A stretch of DNA of 64,000 nt from Undaria pinnatifida (taxonomy: Eukaryota; Sar; Phaeophyceae; Laminariales; Alariaceae). The notes under the pieces were generated by a model. That model did not search any database, was not told where the DNA came from, and was given only the letters and a program-made list of their open reading frames with translations. Positions 30,452 through 41,563 of the stretch are shown here, in pieces (position 1 is the first letter of the stretch; every line of letters begins with the position of its first letter). Where the stretch lies: assembly GCA_012845835.1 (NCBI GenBank), contig JABAKD010000016.1, forward strand, positions 10,661,007-10,725,006, read 5' to 3'. The translations under genes and the position numbers were made by a program.

Positions 30452-31431
30452 CTACTGCTTCTGCTGCTGCTGCTGTTGCGACTGCTGCTTTTTCTGCTGT
30501 TTCTGTCTGTTTTTCTGCTTCCCTTTTGAGTCCCTCCCCATCCCGTTGCCCCCTGTACCGCCTGGTTGAACACCGCCGGCGTAGATAACATGCGGGTCAT
30601 CTCCCTTCGTCTGACCCTTACCCTTGCCAACATTCTGCTCGTGTGACATGTAAGCGTTTCTGACTACCTCTCCTATGTTAGAACGAGTCAGGCCAGGGCT
30701 GGACAACATAATTTCCTTCTCCACCACGTAAGACGCTGACAGGTTTTGACTATATGCACATTCAGGTCGTCATCATCCTTAGTTCCCCCTAGCATTGCAA
30801 GCTTTTTCACTGTCTTGTCGTTGCGGCTCAAGTATTCTACAGGGTCTTCACCCTCTGCCATTGAGATAGAGTCGAACTCCTGCGCTACCCTTCGTTTTTC
30901 CATTATTGTCTTCGGAGCATAAAAATCAGTCAAGACTTTCCGTGCTCCGTTAGGCGACTTGGTCTCTAGCATCCGGGTCAAACACGGGGGGTCAGATTCC
31001 AAAGCTTCCAGCAAAAAATCCCAAGCCATTCTAGCACGGACGATTGTCGAAGCCGAGTGCCTCAACAACAAGTCCTCATTAGTGAGGGAGTCATCCGCTA
31101 CTCTTCCAAGGTTGAGTGTCTCTCTATGGGCATCCCTAAATCCTTTTATACTCGTAAACGATGTGAATTTCTCCTTCCAGAGAGGCCACGTGCCCCTCTT
31201 ACTAGTAAAATTGGGGGGACGGTTGCTACCTCAATACCCGCCCGGATGGGCAAGGCCTTGCACAACAGGGGCAAGAGAAGGGGAAGAAGCTGTAGCCTCG
31301 CGTACCTCAGCTTCCGGTGTGGCTCCTTCCAGGAGAACCATTCTCCTCAGGAAGTCTACCAGCTGCTCCAAAATGGCGGATGTCATCCCGCCGCTGCTCC
31401 CTTGGGCTTCACTCGAGTCGGTGTCCCCCAT
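30452..31431 (-). pseudogene. copia 2 Gag
   Basis: Frames 31431-31231, 31071-30688 and 30727-30452 give a broken Gag. The core has ARMAWDFLLEALESD, KVLTDFYAPKTIMEKRRVAQ and EGEDPVEYLSRNDKTVKKLA, matching the UBN2/Retrotran_gag pattern of copia elements in which a helical capsid-like domain precedes the knuckle. A CTG/CAG expansion at 30395-30500 makes a Lys/Gln-rich tail (KKQQSQQQQQQKQ). The first ATG at 31431 opens MGDTDSSEAQGSSGG. It would form the particle shell and bind RNA. Confidence 0.75.
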
Positions 31432-31594
31432 GGCTCCGGTTGATATCTCCAGCTAGCTCTCTTCGGCAGAAAAGCCCACGTCACTCAACACCCTTTGCTT
31501 CTAACAGGGATAGTACCGCGTACGGTACGCGATAATTTTCGTGTTTATTGATTCATATGAAGCGTAGATGGCTTACCCGTTGAGCTGACAATAG

Positions 31595-31859
31595 TGGGGT
31601 AGTGGAGTCACCGGTATGAAGACAAGAAAAATACAAATAAACTATATATGTAGTCTATTACGTTGCTCCCGGCCAAGGTACATCGTGGAGAGAAGAAGAC
31701 TCACTCGGTAGAAGAAGCACAACGATAAGTGACGGCGAAATAGCCAGAATAATTCCACCATCCCGATATACCGCTACGATGTATCCAACATATCACTGGA
31801 AACCCCTTCTATGCTCAACCGCAATCATATCCGTATCATTTACAAGCATACAATCAACA
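31595..31859 (-). repeat. 5' LTR of copia 2
   Basis: This 265-bp LTR carries about 30 bp not present in the 3' LTR (around 31725-31755). The preceding internal sequence (31563-31594) is also found at 63539-63570, marking a conserved leader with the primer-binding region. Confidence 0.85.
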
Positions 31860-31924
31860 CTTGTCTACAGCAACACGAAGCACCAAGCAGATCATTGAAG
31901 TTATCAACTTTTTCTTTAATTTTA

Positions 31925-32090
31925 AGTACAAAAATATAATATATTCCAGCTATGGGATCGACGATTTCGTCATAGTCAACTTTGACTCGAATAATACTGT
32001 GTACCTGTGGTATAGCACCACGCGTATAACAAGCCCCTACATATCTTTGATGTCACAGCCGGAGTGTATTTGAATATTATTTGTGACCTA
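31925..32090. repeat. short fold-back derivative of repeat B
   Basis: The left side resembles the family B start (ATTCCAGCTATGGGATCGAC then GATTTCGTCATAGTCAA). The right side carries the same start inverted (TGTCACAGCCGGAGTGTATT). Two inverted B ends within 165 bp form a MITE-like fold-back. Confidence 0.5.
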
Positions 32091-32094
32091 AACC

Positions 32095-33105
32095 TCCTAA
32101 ACCCCCCCCCCCCCCCCCCCCCCTCCCTTCTCGCTCTCCCTTGCTCAAACGCCCCACCTAATATCGCAATCCGCCAGATTAATAAACACTTCACGCACTG
32201 GATATCACCTCATTATCTTTCTAGAGCCATCAATGCCGCTGCTTCCCCCCCCCCCCCCCCCCCCCGCCCCGAACGCCCCCTTCTTCCCCACCAACCGCAC
32301 CATCGCCTAGACCTAGCACCACACGTATAACAAACCCCTCACCTAAAACCCTTCCTTTCCCCCCCCCCACGCCCCCTCCACCTCCCCCCCCCACCTCCCC
32401 AAACCCCCCCACCCCATCCCACCCCCACCCCCTCGAACACTCCGCCCTCTCTCTACTCACTGATTGTACGACTTACCCCAGGATATACATGATAAACTGA
32501 TGCATTCTTTCCAAAACCGTCACATTTATCCCCTCAAAATAATGTATGGTTTCCACGCACAGAATGAGCTTCCCCACACGCCCCACCCACGCCCCAAGCT
32601 CCTCCCCTATGATAAACTGTTGCTTTTTTTTTCTTTCCCAAAACCGTCAGATTTATCCCCTTACAAGGATTTATAGCTTCCACGCACAAATGGCCCGCCC
32701 GTCCCCCCCCCACCCCTCCCCCCCCCCCCCCCCCCCCCCCCCCTCCAACCCCGCTCGATTTTGATCAACACCAGGCCCCCACGTCCTTCAAAACTCCGCC
32801 CTCCCCTCACCGGTTATTCGACTTACAGGATTCACTTGATAAACGGATACATTTCCCTCCACAGCTGTCAGTTTTGGTCCCCCTCAGAAACGGGTTTTAT
32901 AGTTTCCGCGCACAGACTGACTAACATCACCCTGTTGACCCTGATAGCTACACTGTAGTTGTAAGGGGAGTCGCCGACCTACATCCTTAATGAGGACACA
33001 CAACTCGTAATACGCGCGATCGGAGTATCACACACAGCTTGCAAAGATGAGTTTCGACGAAATCTTCGATCTCACAGCTGGAGTGTATTTTCATTTTTTA
33101 TGATA
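32095..33105 (-). repeat. dispersed repeat B, copy 4 (long)
   Basis: It is parallel to the 20.3-21.2 kb copy over its whole length, including the CTCATTATCTTTCTAGAGCC edge, the AACGCCCCCTTCTTCCCCAC segment, the C tracts and the CGATCTCACAGCTGGAGTGT start. A 5' C tract at 32101-32122 precedes an extra module. Confidence 0.8.
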
Positions 33106-33285
33106 TAGTCTAATGGGCTGTGAATTAGAAGGTGGTCCATAGCCATCGATAACCTATGACTGACGGCAACAATCTACTACCGGCCTGCCTGTGGTGTTAG
33201 GTATGCCTGGTATAGTATTCTACGACTCCACGTGTAGTACTGTGATATTTACTGCTCTGCAATGTATGTACTATGATTGCGCATA

Positions 33286-33694
33286 TGTTACGGTTGAACC
33301 GTTTCTAGGGGTTACGAAGACAGAGAGACGTTGTCGTAACAACGGGGTCCGCGCCATCCGCGACTCCTCCCCGGAGTCGAGTGGCTCACACTCCTCGCTC
33401 ATACTTCTCCAGATTACAGCCCTTCGGTCCTAGAGATAAACAATAACTTACCATCTATTGTTTCCTCTCTGAGAGACACCAACCTTGTGCACCTGTGCAC
33501 ACGAAGCCACCTGGCTTCTCTGAGACTCTGGCGAGCGCGTATCCGTCCTCGGGTGGACCGCTGGAGGTCAGTCATTATGAGTTTGCATATTTGTTCTTCA
33601 ATAGTCCGAGCCTGTATCGCCTGTAGACTAGACTATATGTTTGTCTCACCACATGACTCTAGACCTCAAGGCGGAAGGCCACGGTTCGTTAACA
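33286..33694 (+). repeat. repeat D, solo-LTR-like, copy 1
   Basis: It starts TGTTACGGTTGAACCG and ends TTCGTTAACA, giving the TG...CA ends expected of an LTR, 409 bp long. A second copy at 60691-61110 matches along its length (shared: AGAGACACCAACCTTGTGCA and TCTTCAATAGTCCGAGCCTG). No internal region or target duplication is seen here, so it would be a solo LTR if it is one. Confidence 0.6.
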
Positions 33695-35080
33695 TGGTGT
33701 TCAATCTGAGCCACGCGCATGCTCTCGCTGGAGGTCACCCAGCACACCATACACTGCTTTTGGTTGCTCGCCGCTGTTGTACCCCGATCTGACATTTTCG
33801 AAGTGCCGGACGACCAAGACCAGCATGAGGAGCTTCTCAATTGTTTTCGTTGTACTGGTTTTATTTTTGTTCTCGCTCACCTGGGCATGATCCCTTGCCA
33901 AGGTGCCACAGCAGTATTATGATACCGCCTTCGCGTCGGCCTAACTGGAGAACTTTCTTACCTAATGGTAAACCTCAAATAGCCATCCTTGGGTTGGTTG
34001 CCTGCGTCTAACATCGTTATGACCCGCACGCCGGCATCCGTACTCTCGTTCCACACCGAAGCCGAACGGCTTTTCTTTCACGTCTTCCCCTTCCATTTTT
34101 CCTTTTGCTGACGGGGGGTAGACTCATTAGTAATAGTATATTAAAATGCGGTAGACCTCACAGACAAAATGGTCAGGGGTACACCCAGGGCAGCATTCTG
34201 CCCTGAGCGTGCCGGTTTTGTTATTCTCATCACGGTAACACCCCCATTGCTGTTTGCTCTGTACGGCGTTGGGATGTCACAGGTGGGAGCGTAAAAGCTC
34301 GCAGTGCATCCGAGAGGGATCCCCACCGTATACCTACGCTTTCCGGCAGCTAAAAATGAATGATGAATGCAAAGACCGATGTGCTTAAGGATAGGGGTAG
34401 TGTGAGAGGCCCCGGGTGCACTGGCCTGAGGCGCTCCCAGGCCTTTTATCCCCGTGTGTTTGCTGCTGCCGTGCTGCTGCCGTTTCCGTCGCTTCGTGTC
34501 GTAGATGTCGCTGGGCACTGCTATACATAGCCGCTATCGCGGCAGGTAGCATCGTCATGACCTGTGAGCACAGAAGTCACAACTGGTAACCCCAAGCTCA
34601 TGCTGTGTTCTATTCATTCATGCGGAGCCCGCCGCTCGCGGTGCTTAGTGCCTCTGGTAGAAATATTGATATCGAATAACGTATACAATCAATGTCACAC
34701 CCGTACGAGCACAAGAGCGTGGCACAAAAATGCGCCCAGAAATGCATACCTTTTTCTAAGAGAGGATGAACTACTGCCGTCCACGTAACACATGAACCAT
34801 GCCAGGTGTGACAAACGCGTCATATATGTGTGGGTCGCGCGAAGAAGTACGCTTTAGTTGTCGAATAACACGTCACAAAAAATCCAAACGATAGGTCTGT
34901 ACCTTTGGGAGAGAACAGTTGTTGCTGTTTCTTACCTGATATCCTATACGTAGAGACAGCAACCACACTCCCCGAAGTCCGTGCCTTTCCCGGCCGCGCG
35001 ACTGAACTAACTGCTGTGCGGACTTGCTTCATTGCTTCACCTCTCACTGAGGAATAATTGCTACCACAACATTCGTCGCG
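33695..35080. other. unique sequence with one short ORF
   Basis: A minus-strand frame at 34141-34518 (125 codons, ATG start) has ordinary composition and no stops, with HHSFLAAGKRRYTVG and a basic N-terminus (DTKRRKRQQHGSSKH). It matches no family I know. The rest contains no supported feature. The right end approaches the gypsy leader. Confidence 0.35.
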
Positions 35081-36480
35081 CTGATGTTATCTTACCCTCA
35101 GGTTGTACCCTGGGGAATAATGGCTAACAACTTCGTCGCGCTGATACTGTCCTACCTGCTCTGCTGTGTCTGTCCTTTGTTTGCCCCATGCTGTCACACG
35201 ATTTACTGTTGTTGGCCAGAGCTATTTTTCCCGTCGATCGTCCTCTCGGGCACCTTGTATATATATGGTGTGGTGCTCATTGGTCTTGCTCCTTGTGCTT
35301 TATATATTTTTTTCTGTTCCCAGCGCTGTCTTCTGACATGTCCCCTTCTTGTTCCCCCGTCGATCGTCCACTGGTGCACCTTTTATTAGTATATTTTTTT
35401 TCTTATACACGCTGCTCGTTGGTCTTCCTATCGTTGTGTTTTTTTTTCGTGTTTTGTATCCTTCTTTTTTTACTGTTGACAACGTGGCCTTCTGACGTGT
35501 CCGCCTTCATCTAGTTTTTTTCCCCGCAGATCGTCTTCCTGTGCGCCTTTTATCTTTTATGCTTTTGCTATCTCGCGGTGCTCACTGGTCCTGCGCTCGG
35601 CGTGTTTTGTTTATAATGTGTCGTATCATATACTTCGAAGCATATATAAGTATATATATTTGCTTTTGTTGTCAACGTTTTCTTCTGATTTTTTCGATCG
35701 CCCTCTTCTGCGCCTTTTAATTGTTTTTGCTTTTGCGCGGTGCTCGTTGGTCTTGCTATCGTTGTTTATTATTCTCGTGTTTTATATCTTTTTTTACAAT
35801 GTTCACAACGTGGTCCTCTGACGTGTCCGCCTTTTTATTTTGTTTCCGTCGATCGTCCTCCTATGTGCCCTTTAGCTTGTATGTGTTTGCTATCACGCGG
35901 TGCTCGCTATTACTGCTCTTTGTCGTGTTTTGTTTATATTTGTCGTATTATATATTTTTCTGCTGCTTACAACGTTGTCCTCTGAGTTTTGCCCGTCGAT
36001 CGTCCTCCTCTGCGCCTTTTAATTTGTTTTTTTGCCGTTGCGCGATGCTCGCTCGTGGGTCTTGCTCTCGTAGTGTTTAATATCCTTTTTCTTTATTGTT
36101 CGAGACGTTGTCTTCTAACATGTCTTGCTCTCGTCGTGTTTTATTTTATATTGTGTCGTGTTACACATCCTTTTTTTATTTGCTGTTCACAACGTTGTCT
36201 TCTAACATGCTTCACCTCTCACTGCCACTTCTCCTATTGTTGGCCGCTTTCGGGAGTTTTTTTCATTCCGAAACTTCCCTTTCTACCCCCCGTTGCTCGT
36301 TTACCGACCGTTTGACCTTCCGTCGATCTTGCCCTCCTGGTGTTTTATCAGTGTGCTCTCCCTGGAGTGTTTACACATGTTTTTTTCACCGTTAACAACG
36401 TCGTTTTCTGTGCTGACACGCTTTACCTCTCACTACCAGTCCTCACCCACCGATATTTTTTGCCATCCGTTGATCCTGCT
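35080..36480 (+). repeat. T-rich tandem repeat in the gypsy leader, ~125-160-bp units
   Basis: At least six diverged units carry GTCGATCGTCCTC, then (C/T)GCGCCTTTTA, GC(G/T)CGGTGCTCG(C/T)TGGTCTTG, CGTGTTTTGT and CACAACGTTGTCTTCTGAC. Units begin near 35236, 35360, 35530, 35690, 35846 and 35996. The last two are fragmentary. A TTTTACTTTTAACAG tract, resembling a 3' splice site, directly precedes the gag ATG at 36511. The array fills the place of a leader or LTR; no clean LTR pair was found. Confidence 0.65.
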
Positions 36481-36510
36481 CTCGTATGCTTTATTTTACT
36501 TTTAACAGTC

Positions 36511-38092
36511 ATGTCTTCGTCCCAAACACAAACGGGGTATGGTGCGGGTGACACACCGCGGGAACGCTTCCGGGAACGCAGTCGAGCCGAACTCAGCCCC
36601 AACCTCTCCCGCACAGCCCACCGCAGGTTCCGTTCGAGGAGTAACACCAGCAGTAACAGTAGCACCAGCAGCAGCGATTCGGATTTATATGATGACCACC
36701 CTCGTTCGGAGAGTCGCCACCTTTGCCGCCGTCGTCATTGGTATTCAGATTATGACCGCTCTCGCTCGAAGAGTCGCCGCCGTCGCCACCGTCGCCACCA
36801 TCGCCGTCGCGCCCGTTCACTCTCTCCTGCTCGCTCGGACCCCCGCTCCCCTAAGCGCATCCGACGTAATGCCCGTATCCTAGACGCCACCGTCACCGCC
36901 GCGACGACTACGAGAGCGACGAATCGGTCGGGGGGTATGATTACACCCGCCACCTACGGAGAGATCAACACCGCGTGCTGGAGGTACCCGCCCGTCAGCG
37001 CTCGACTCCCAGCGTGCAGCCCTCCACCCCCACCGCGGAGCCGCCTCCGCAGCCCTCCGCTGACGCTGCACGACCCCCGCAGCCCCCCCAGAGTGGTAAG
37101 CAGTGCGGTGTCGAGTCCAACCAGGCAGCGAAGCTGATAGAGAGAGTGCGTACGTGGATCGCGGATCCCCTCCCGTGTTCGGTGTTTGGTGGGCCCATTG
37201 CCGGAGTGTTGTCTATCGGCAACTTCGCCGGCATGTTGAAGCAGAAAGTACTGAGCACCCTACGCAATGTAGATTCAGGAGCCATGCGTTTAGAGTCGGA
37301 CCAGTACGTAGACGGTACATGGATCACGATCGCCAACGCACTTACACCCCGCCGTGTAGAGCTACTAACCGATGTGACGCACGACTTCCTGTCGGTCAGT
37401 CACCAACTTGCGGCCGCCGAATCTGTTCTAGGATATCTTATCACGGGTGAGGTAGAGGAAAGGGCACACCACGAAGTCACCGCTACTGATTGGCTGCGTC
37501 TTTTCGTGCATAAACAAGCGTTGACGGGGGGGCTTTAGAGTTTGCTAGGACCGCCTTGTCGGCCGTAACACTGTAGCCAGCCGAAGCATGGACTGCCGCA
37601 GCGGACCGTGTTCTGCTAGCTTTCTGTGCCTCCCTAGCTAATAATCCAGACCGACCGCATATCACAGAACAGTTGTTCTTCTGGAGTTTTATCACACCAT
37701 TAGAGATGACAGCCCTGTACGATAGAGTCGTGGAAGTGCTGCTACCGAACCCGTTGGACCGATTAGACGTGAACGGGCTTATGCATGAGAGGGCTCACAT
37801 GATCGCGACCACCCTACGCCCCCTGCGCATTGAGTGGCACGACCCCATGGGGGACGCCACGCGACATAGAGGAGAGGATACTGAAATACTGTTCCGCGAA
37901 CGTATCGCCGTGCTTTCCGCTCGCAACGCGTCGTATTTAACCCCGCAAGCACCGCAGAAAGTAGCCAAACACGCAGGACCAGACAGACGCTTTACCATGA
38001 CAGAAGTAAGGCACATGTTCTCCTCGCCCGCCGGAGCTCTCGCTGCCCTTAACGTAGCGACGTCAGCGACCCAGGGGTCAGTACACGTGTAG
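36511..38092 (+). pseudogene. gypsy Gag with RS-rich N-terminus
   Basis: The ATG at 36511 opens MSSSQTQTGYGAGDTPRER. A long Arg/Ser-rich region follows (RSRSNTSSNSSTSSSDSD, DRSRSKSRRRRHRRHHRRR, SLSPARSDPRSPKR), like the RS domain of splicing factors. Reading moves to another frame near 37.0-37.1 kb into Pro-rich sequence and a helical capsid-like part (KLIERVRTWIADPLPCSVFG, LTDVTHDFLSVSHQLAAAES). Another change near 37.54 kb leads to a second helical part (TALYDRVVEVLLPNPLDR, HERAHMIATTLRPLRIEWH) ending at 38092. RS domains bind RNA and SR proteins; its presence in Gag suggests RNA handling in the nucleus, which is inference. Confidence 0.65.
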
Positions 38093-38303
38093 AGCTGCCA
38101 CTGGCCCCCACAGTTAAACCCCTCGCTGCCCTAACCCGAATACCTTGCCAAGTCTCGCACCAACCCGCAGATGACGACAATTAGCTGCATTCCAGAACCA
38201 GACTGCTACAACGCTGGGCCAGCACGGTGTTCCTTTCGAGAAACCTTGAACAGCGGTCCCGTTCCAGTGCGCTGACGCTACATCGACAGCGCCTGTAGCC
38301 TAC

Positions 38304-38669
38304 GTGACGCCACCCCCGACAACGGCGGCCCGGGTAGACATCCTCGACTACCTCCGGATGCAGAAAGTGTGTTTCGCGCACGGTTTCGCTGCCAACTGCC
38401 GTCACCCCGGGAGCTGCCAGTGGCAACACGAGCCGTTTCCAGTAGCCTTCTGCAAGGATGTGGCGTCGACCCGCCGACCGGGTAACCCCCCTCACCTCTC
38501 TCACCGCCGACGCCTCGCCGCGATGGCCGAAGTACAGTACGACACGGCGGCTGAACTTATTTTGATTCTTGAAGGCGCGACAGCCACGACGGAGTCCTCG
38601 GGCGGCGATGACTGTACTGAAGCCAAGAAACCCACAGACCAACACGAGCAGAACAAGGACACCTCCTGA
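38304..38669 (+). pseudogene. gypsy Gag-Pol junction with CCCH zinc finger
   Basis: At 38370-38429 the frame encodes CFAHGFAANC, RHPGSC and QWQH in a row, an exact CX8CX5CX3H pattern as in tristetraprolin-type RNA-binding fingers. It stands where a nucleocapsid CCHC knuckle is normally found, between Gag and protease. The rest of the 121-codon frame is Arg- and Thr-rich without motif. The combination is unusual for gypsy Gag and points to RNA binding through a different finger type. Confidence 0.6.
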
Positions 38670-38759
38670 AGGCGCGTCCCGGGGGACACAAACCTGGGCA
38701 AAGAGCACCACACTGCCGCCGCGACTTCTCAAGCGGGAAGGCAGGAGCGGGTAAGAGAC

Positions 38760-39185
38760 CAGTTGTGGGTGCGGGGTAAGATTTGGCATCGTCATCGGCG
38801 ACGCCGCCCATGGCCGGTAGAGATCTTACTGGATGCAGGCGCGGGGGAAGGTAGTTATATCTCACTCGCATTATAGCACGACCTCCAAAAGCCCTTGCAA
38901 CGTGGAATACATACGAGTACGGCCCGTGCTCTCGAGGCAGCAAACCCATCCGATTGCGAGACTCCGCCCATGCGTGTTTTGGGCTTCGTAGCAGTACCAG
39001 TGCTGTTGGAATCCGATTCACGGGTGCAAAACGTTGTGGTGTGCGTCGTAGAAGGCCTCCTTTACGGTTTTATTTTTGGGCAAAACTACTTTGAAATTTT
39101 GAGCAGCACATTGGCGTTCGCACCACACAAAGAATTTAGCCCTTGCCCTCGGCACCTAGGGTCCCGTTCCACACTGCCGTCCTAG
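38760..39185 (+). pseudogene. gypsy aspartic protease
   Basis: The frame reads ILLDAGAGEGSYISLAL and then a TAG at 38874-38876. LLDAGA is the retropepsin active-site motif (D[ST/A]GA). The same frame resumes and runs to 39185 with the flap and second hydrophobic part, GFVAVPVLLESDSRVQNVVV and then LLYGFIFGQNYFEIL, which matches the hydrophobic-G-x-(D/N) end of retropepsins. The length suits a ~110-residue protease monomer. The stop inactivates it. Confidence 0.7.
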
Positions 39186-39598
39186 ATGCTCCAATTCAAC
39201 CAAACCCCCTCTTCGCAGCACGGAATAGGTTTTGTTTGCTTACCGCTACGCCCGATATGTCTCTCCCTCTAGCCCCTGCCCCAGTTGTCTTGCCCACCTT
39301 CCGCCCCAGTTATCACGGCATCGCATGGGAGGGGGAGAGCACTTTAGAATGGGACGTTAGGCAGGTAGCTGAGACTACCACGGTCGATGGTTCACCAGCA
39401 TAGCAGTGGAGACTGCACCAGTGGACCCTCTACCGCAAGATCGACAGCTCGTACTTATGTTGCCTACAGCAAGGTTTGATCTGCGAAGAGAGCACTTTTG
39501 GGGGTTGCTCGGGCTGCGTTGTGGTGGTTGTCGGGATCCCCAGCGTACTGTAAGATAGTTAACCGCAGAAGGATACAGCTTTCGTAGAGGGTAACCGC

Positions 39599-40985
39599 GT
39601 GATGGCCCGAATGATAGCTCTCAACGTAGGCGACTCCGCACGGTTCGAGTCTTTGTTCGATGAAACACCCTCCACTGTTGACCCCCCGCTTCTCCTGCGA
39701 GCTCCCGATGTGGCGTATACCTCGACCGAAACCTTGACAGAAGCGGTCACCAAGGTACTAGCAACTGACGATAATTTAGGGACGCTGGGTCCCTGCAGAG
39801 ACAGCAACTCATCCATCCGCTCGAGGCTTTCATCGCAGACGGCCTGTTCCCCATCGACCCCAAGCGAGTACCGGCCTGCATAGATGGTGAGCTGGAGCCT
39901 CCCTTGGTCATCGAGGCGTGTACCACCTTCGCAGCCAAATAACGACGTTTCTCCCCAGAGGAACGACGCATGATTCAAGCAGAGGCCCAGAATTTGCTTG
40001 ACCGAGGTATAATCCGTGCTTCAGTGTCTCCATGGGCAGCGCAATGTCAATGCGTAAGGAAGAAAGATGGAACCGTACGGCTGTGCATTGACTAGCGCGT
40101 ACTTAACAAGCTCTTGGTGGCCGACGGCGGAGGTCTTGGCGACATGCAAACCATTGTCGATGGACTGAAAGACAAACGATACTTCATCCAGGTAGACCTT
40201 CCGGCTTCCACCAAATCGAGATTGCAGAGGAAGACCGCCACAAAACCGCATTAAGAGGTGCAGACGGGTTGCTATATGAGTTCACTCGAGCAGGGTTTGG
40301 TTTGACAGTGCTGCCTTCGGCGTTTACGCGGAGGGTCATGTCAGCGTTGGGGTGCGTGGAAGGAGTGTTCAGTTGGCTAGATGCCATTCTCATAGCGAGT
40401 ACCACATGGGAGGAACACTTAGCCACGCTCGTTTTAGTCCTGATTCGTCCTTTGGCGGCCGGGCTGTCAGTCAATTTTGCCAAGTGCATTTTGGGGCCCG
40501 CGTCACAAGAATTCCTCGGTATGGTCATCGATAGCACCGGCCTACACCCTGCACCGACCAAGTCGGAAGCTATTGCACGCATGCCTCGCCCGCAGACGGT
40601 CGGGGAATTCCGAACTTTCCTAGGCTTGACCGGCTATTTGCGATAATTCATCCCCAGCTATAGTCTGACCGCCGCCCCTCTCACCAACATCCTGCGCAAT
40701 AGAGACTTCGCATCGAAACGCGCGCGCAAGAATCTGATTGCCCGGGAGATAGAACAGGAACAAGCATTTCAGTTGTTGCGTACAACCTTAGCCTCACCCA
40801 CTGTGCTCGCATACCCTGATCTGGACAACACCTTCGAACTACACACCGATGCTAGCACCGTAAGTGCAGGGGCAGCTCTCATGCAGACCATCGACGGTAC
40901 ATCTCGGGTGATCGCCTTCGCTAGCTTTCCGGTATGGATGCCCGTAGAGGCCCTACCGAAAGAGAGTACATGGGAGTGTTGTGGG
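39599..40985 (+). pseudogene. gypsy reverse transcriptase and RNase H (5' part)
   Basis: The finger/palm start reads LLDRGIIRASVSPWAAQC, VRKKDGTVRLCID and then an in-frame TAG, followed by RVLNKLL. The first catalytic Asp lies in RYFIQVDL. After a frame change, YEFTRAGFGLTVLPSAFTRR is followed by GVFSWLDAILIAS. The catalytic YLDD has become WLDA, losing the second Asp. The thumb and connection continue with EFLGMVIDSTGLHP and GEFRTFLGLTGYLR, then a TAA at 40645. RNase H begins with FELHTDASTVSAGAALMQ and is cut at 40985 by the nested element. The enzyme would copy RNA to DNA; here it is inactive. Confidence 0.85.
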
Positions 40986-40991
40986 CAGTAG

Positions 40992-41355
40992 TGTTGGTTT
41001 ATGTGTTGGTTCATGCCTGCGCACAAGTCTGATGTATGATGTGTATGACTGCATAGAATCTACGGAGATGGTAGAGTAGAACTATTGATATGACTGGCGG
41101 TCCCAATCTTCGATATGTTCGAGTTGAGCCCCATCTGGCGCAGTGTACTGGTACTACTGCTGTTACTCAGTGTACTATTTTGTTCTCTTCGGGTGTGCAT
41201 TTCAGAGTGGCCTCCGGGGCTCCGGTACTTTAACACACATATATATATATATATTCTATTTTCCTATCTTCTCCTCCGCCTGATGGTCTCTCGTCGGGTA
41301 CCGAGAGCAATCTCCCCGTGAGCCACCCTACCCCGGGCATACAGATTGTCAATTA
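40992..41355 (+). repeat. 5' LTR of the nested element
   Basis: This 364-bp repeat is matched by 46211-46564 with few substitutions and a length change in the TA run (41239-41260). It is followed by TGCTAGCATGATC, a plausible but unproven primer-binding site. Confidence 0.88.
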
Positions 41356-41563
41356 TGCTAGCATGATCGTACGACAAGACAACTTGTGCCTTCGGACGTA
41401 GAGTGTTTTGAGGAGCTCGGGACAAGCATGATTGTCGACTGCAGCGGCTTTTGCGGAGCCTACAGTCGAAATGGAGGGGAGCCAATTTGCTGGGAAGGTT
41501 ACGCAGTGTCCGAAGACCACAAGGTCGACACCCAACGCTTGACTGTCAAGCGAATGGCTTGGT

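Larger units (their letters stand above)
25018..31859 (-). mobile_element. Ty1/copia LTR retrotransposon 2, nearly full length, degenerate
   Basis: On the minus strand, Gag, protease, integrase, a linker, RT and RNase H follow in the canonical copia order between two short LTRs (5' at 31595-31859, 3' at 25018-25251). Each LTR starts TGTTGAT on the minus strand and ends CTACCCCA. A probable primer-binding region (TGTCAGCTCAACGGG) follows the 5' LTR, and a purine stretch (GCATGGAGGC) precedes the 3' LTR. I see no clear target duplication. Stops and frameshifts occur in every domain, so it cannot move unaided. The LTRs differ at many positions and by a 31-bp length difference, making this older than copia 1. 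Confidence 0.88.

Noticed and set aside
30367-30633. Ala-rich plus-strand ORF over the CTG run
   Set aside because: It is the opposite strand of the copia 2 Gag CAG expansion.
20341-33105. The two long B copies as LTRs of one large element
   Set aside because: They are parallel but the DNA between them holds an independent copia element and TIR transposon, the ends lack TG/CA, and no target duplication was found.
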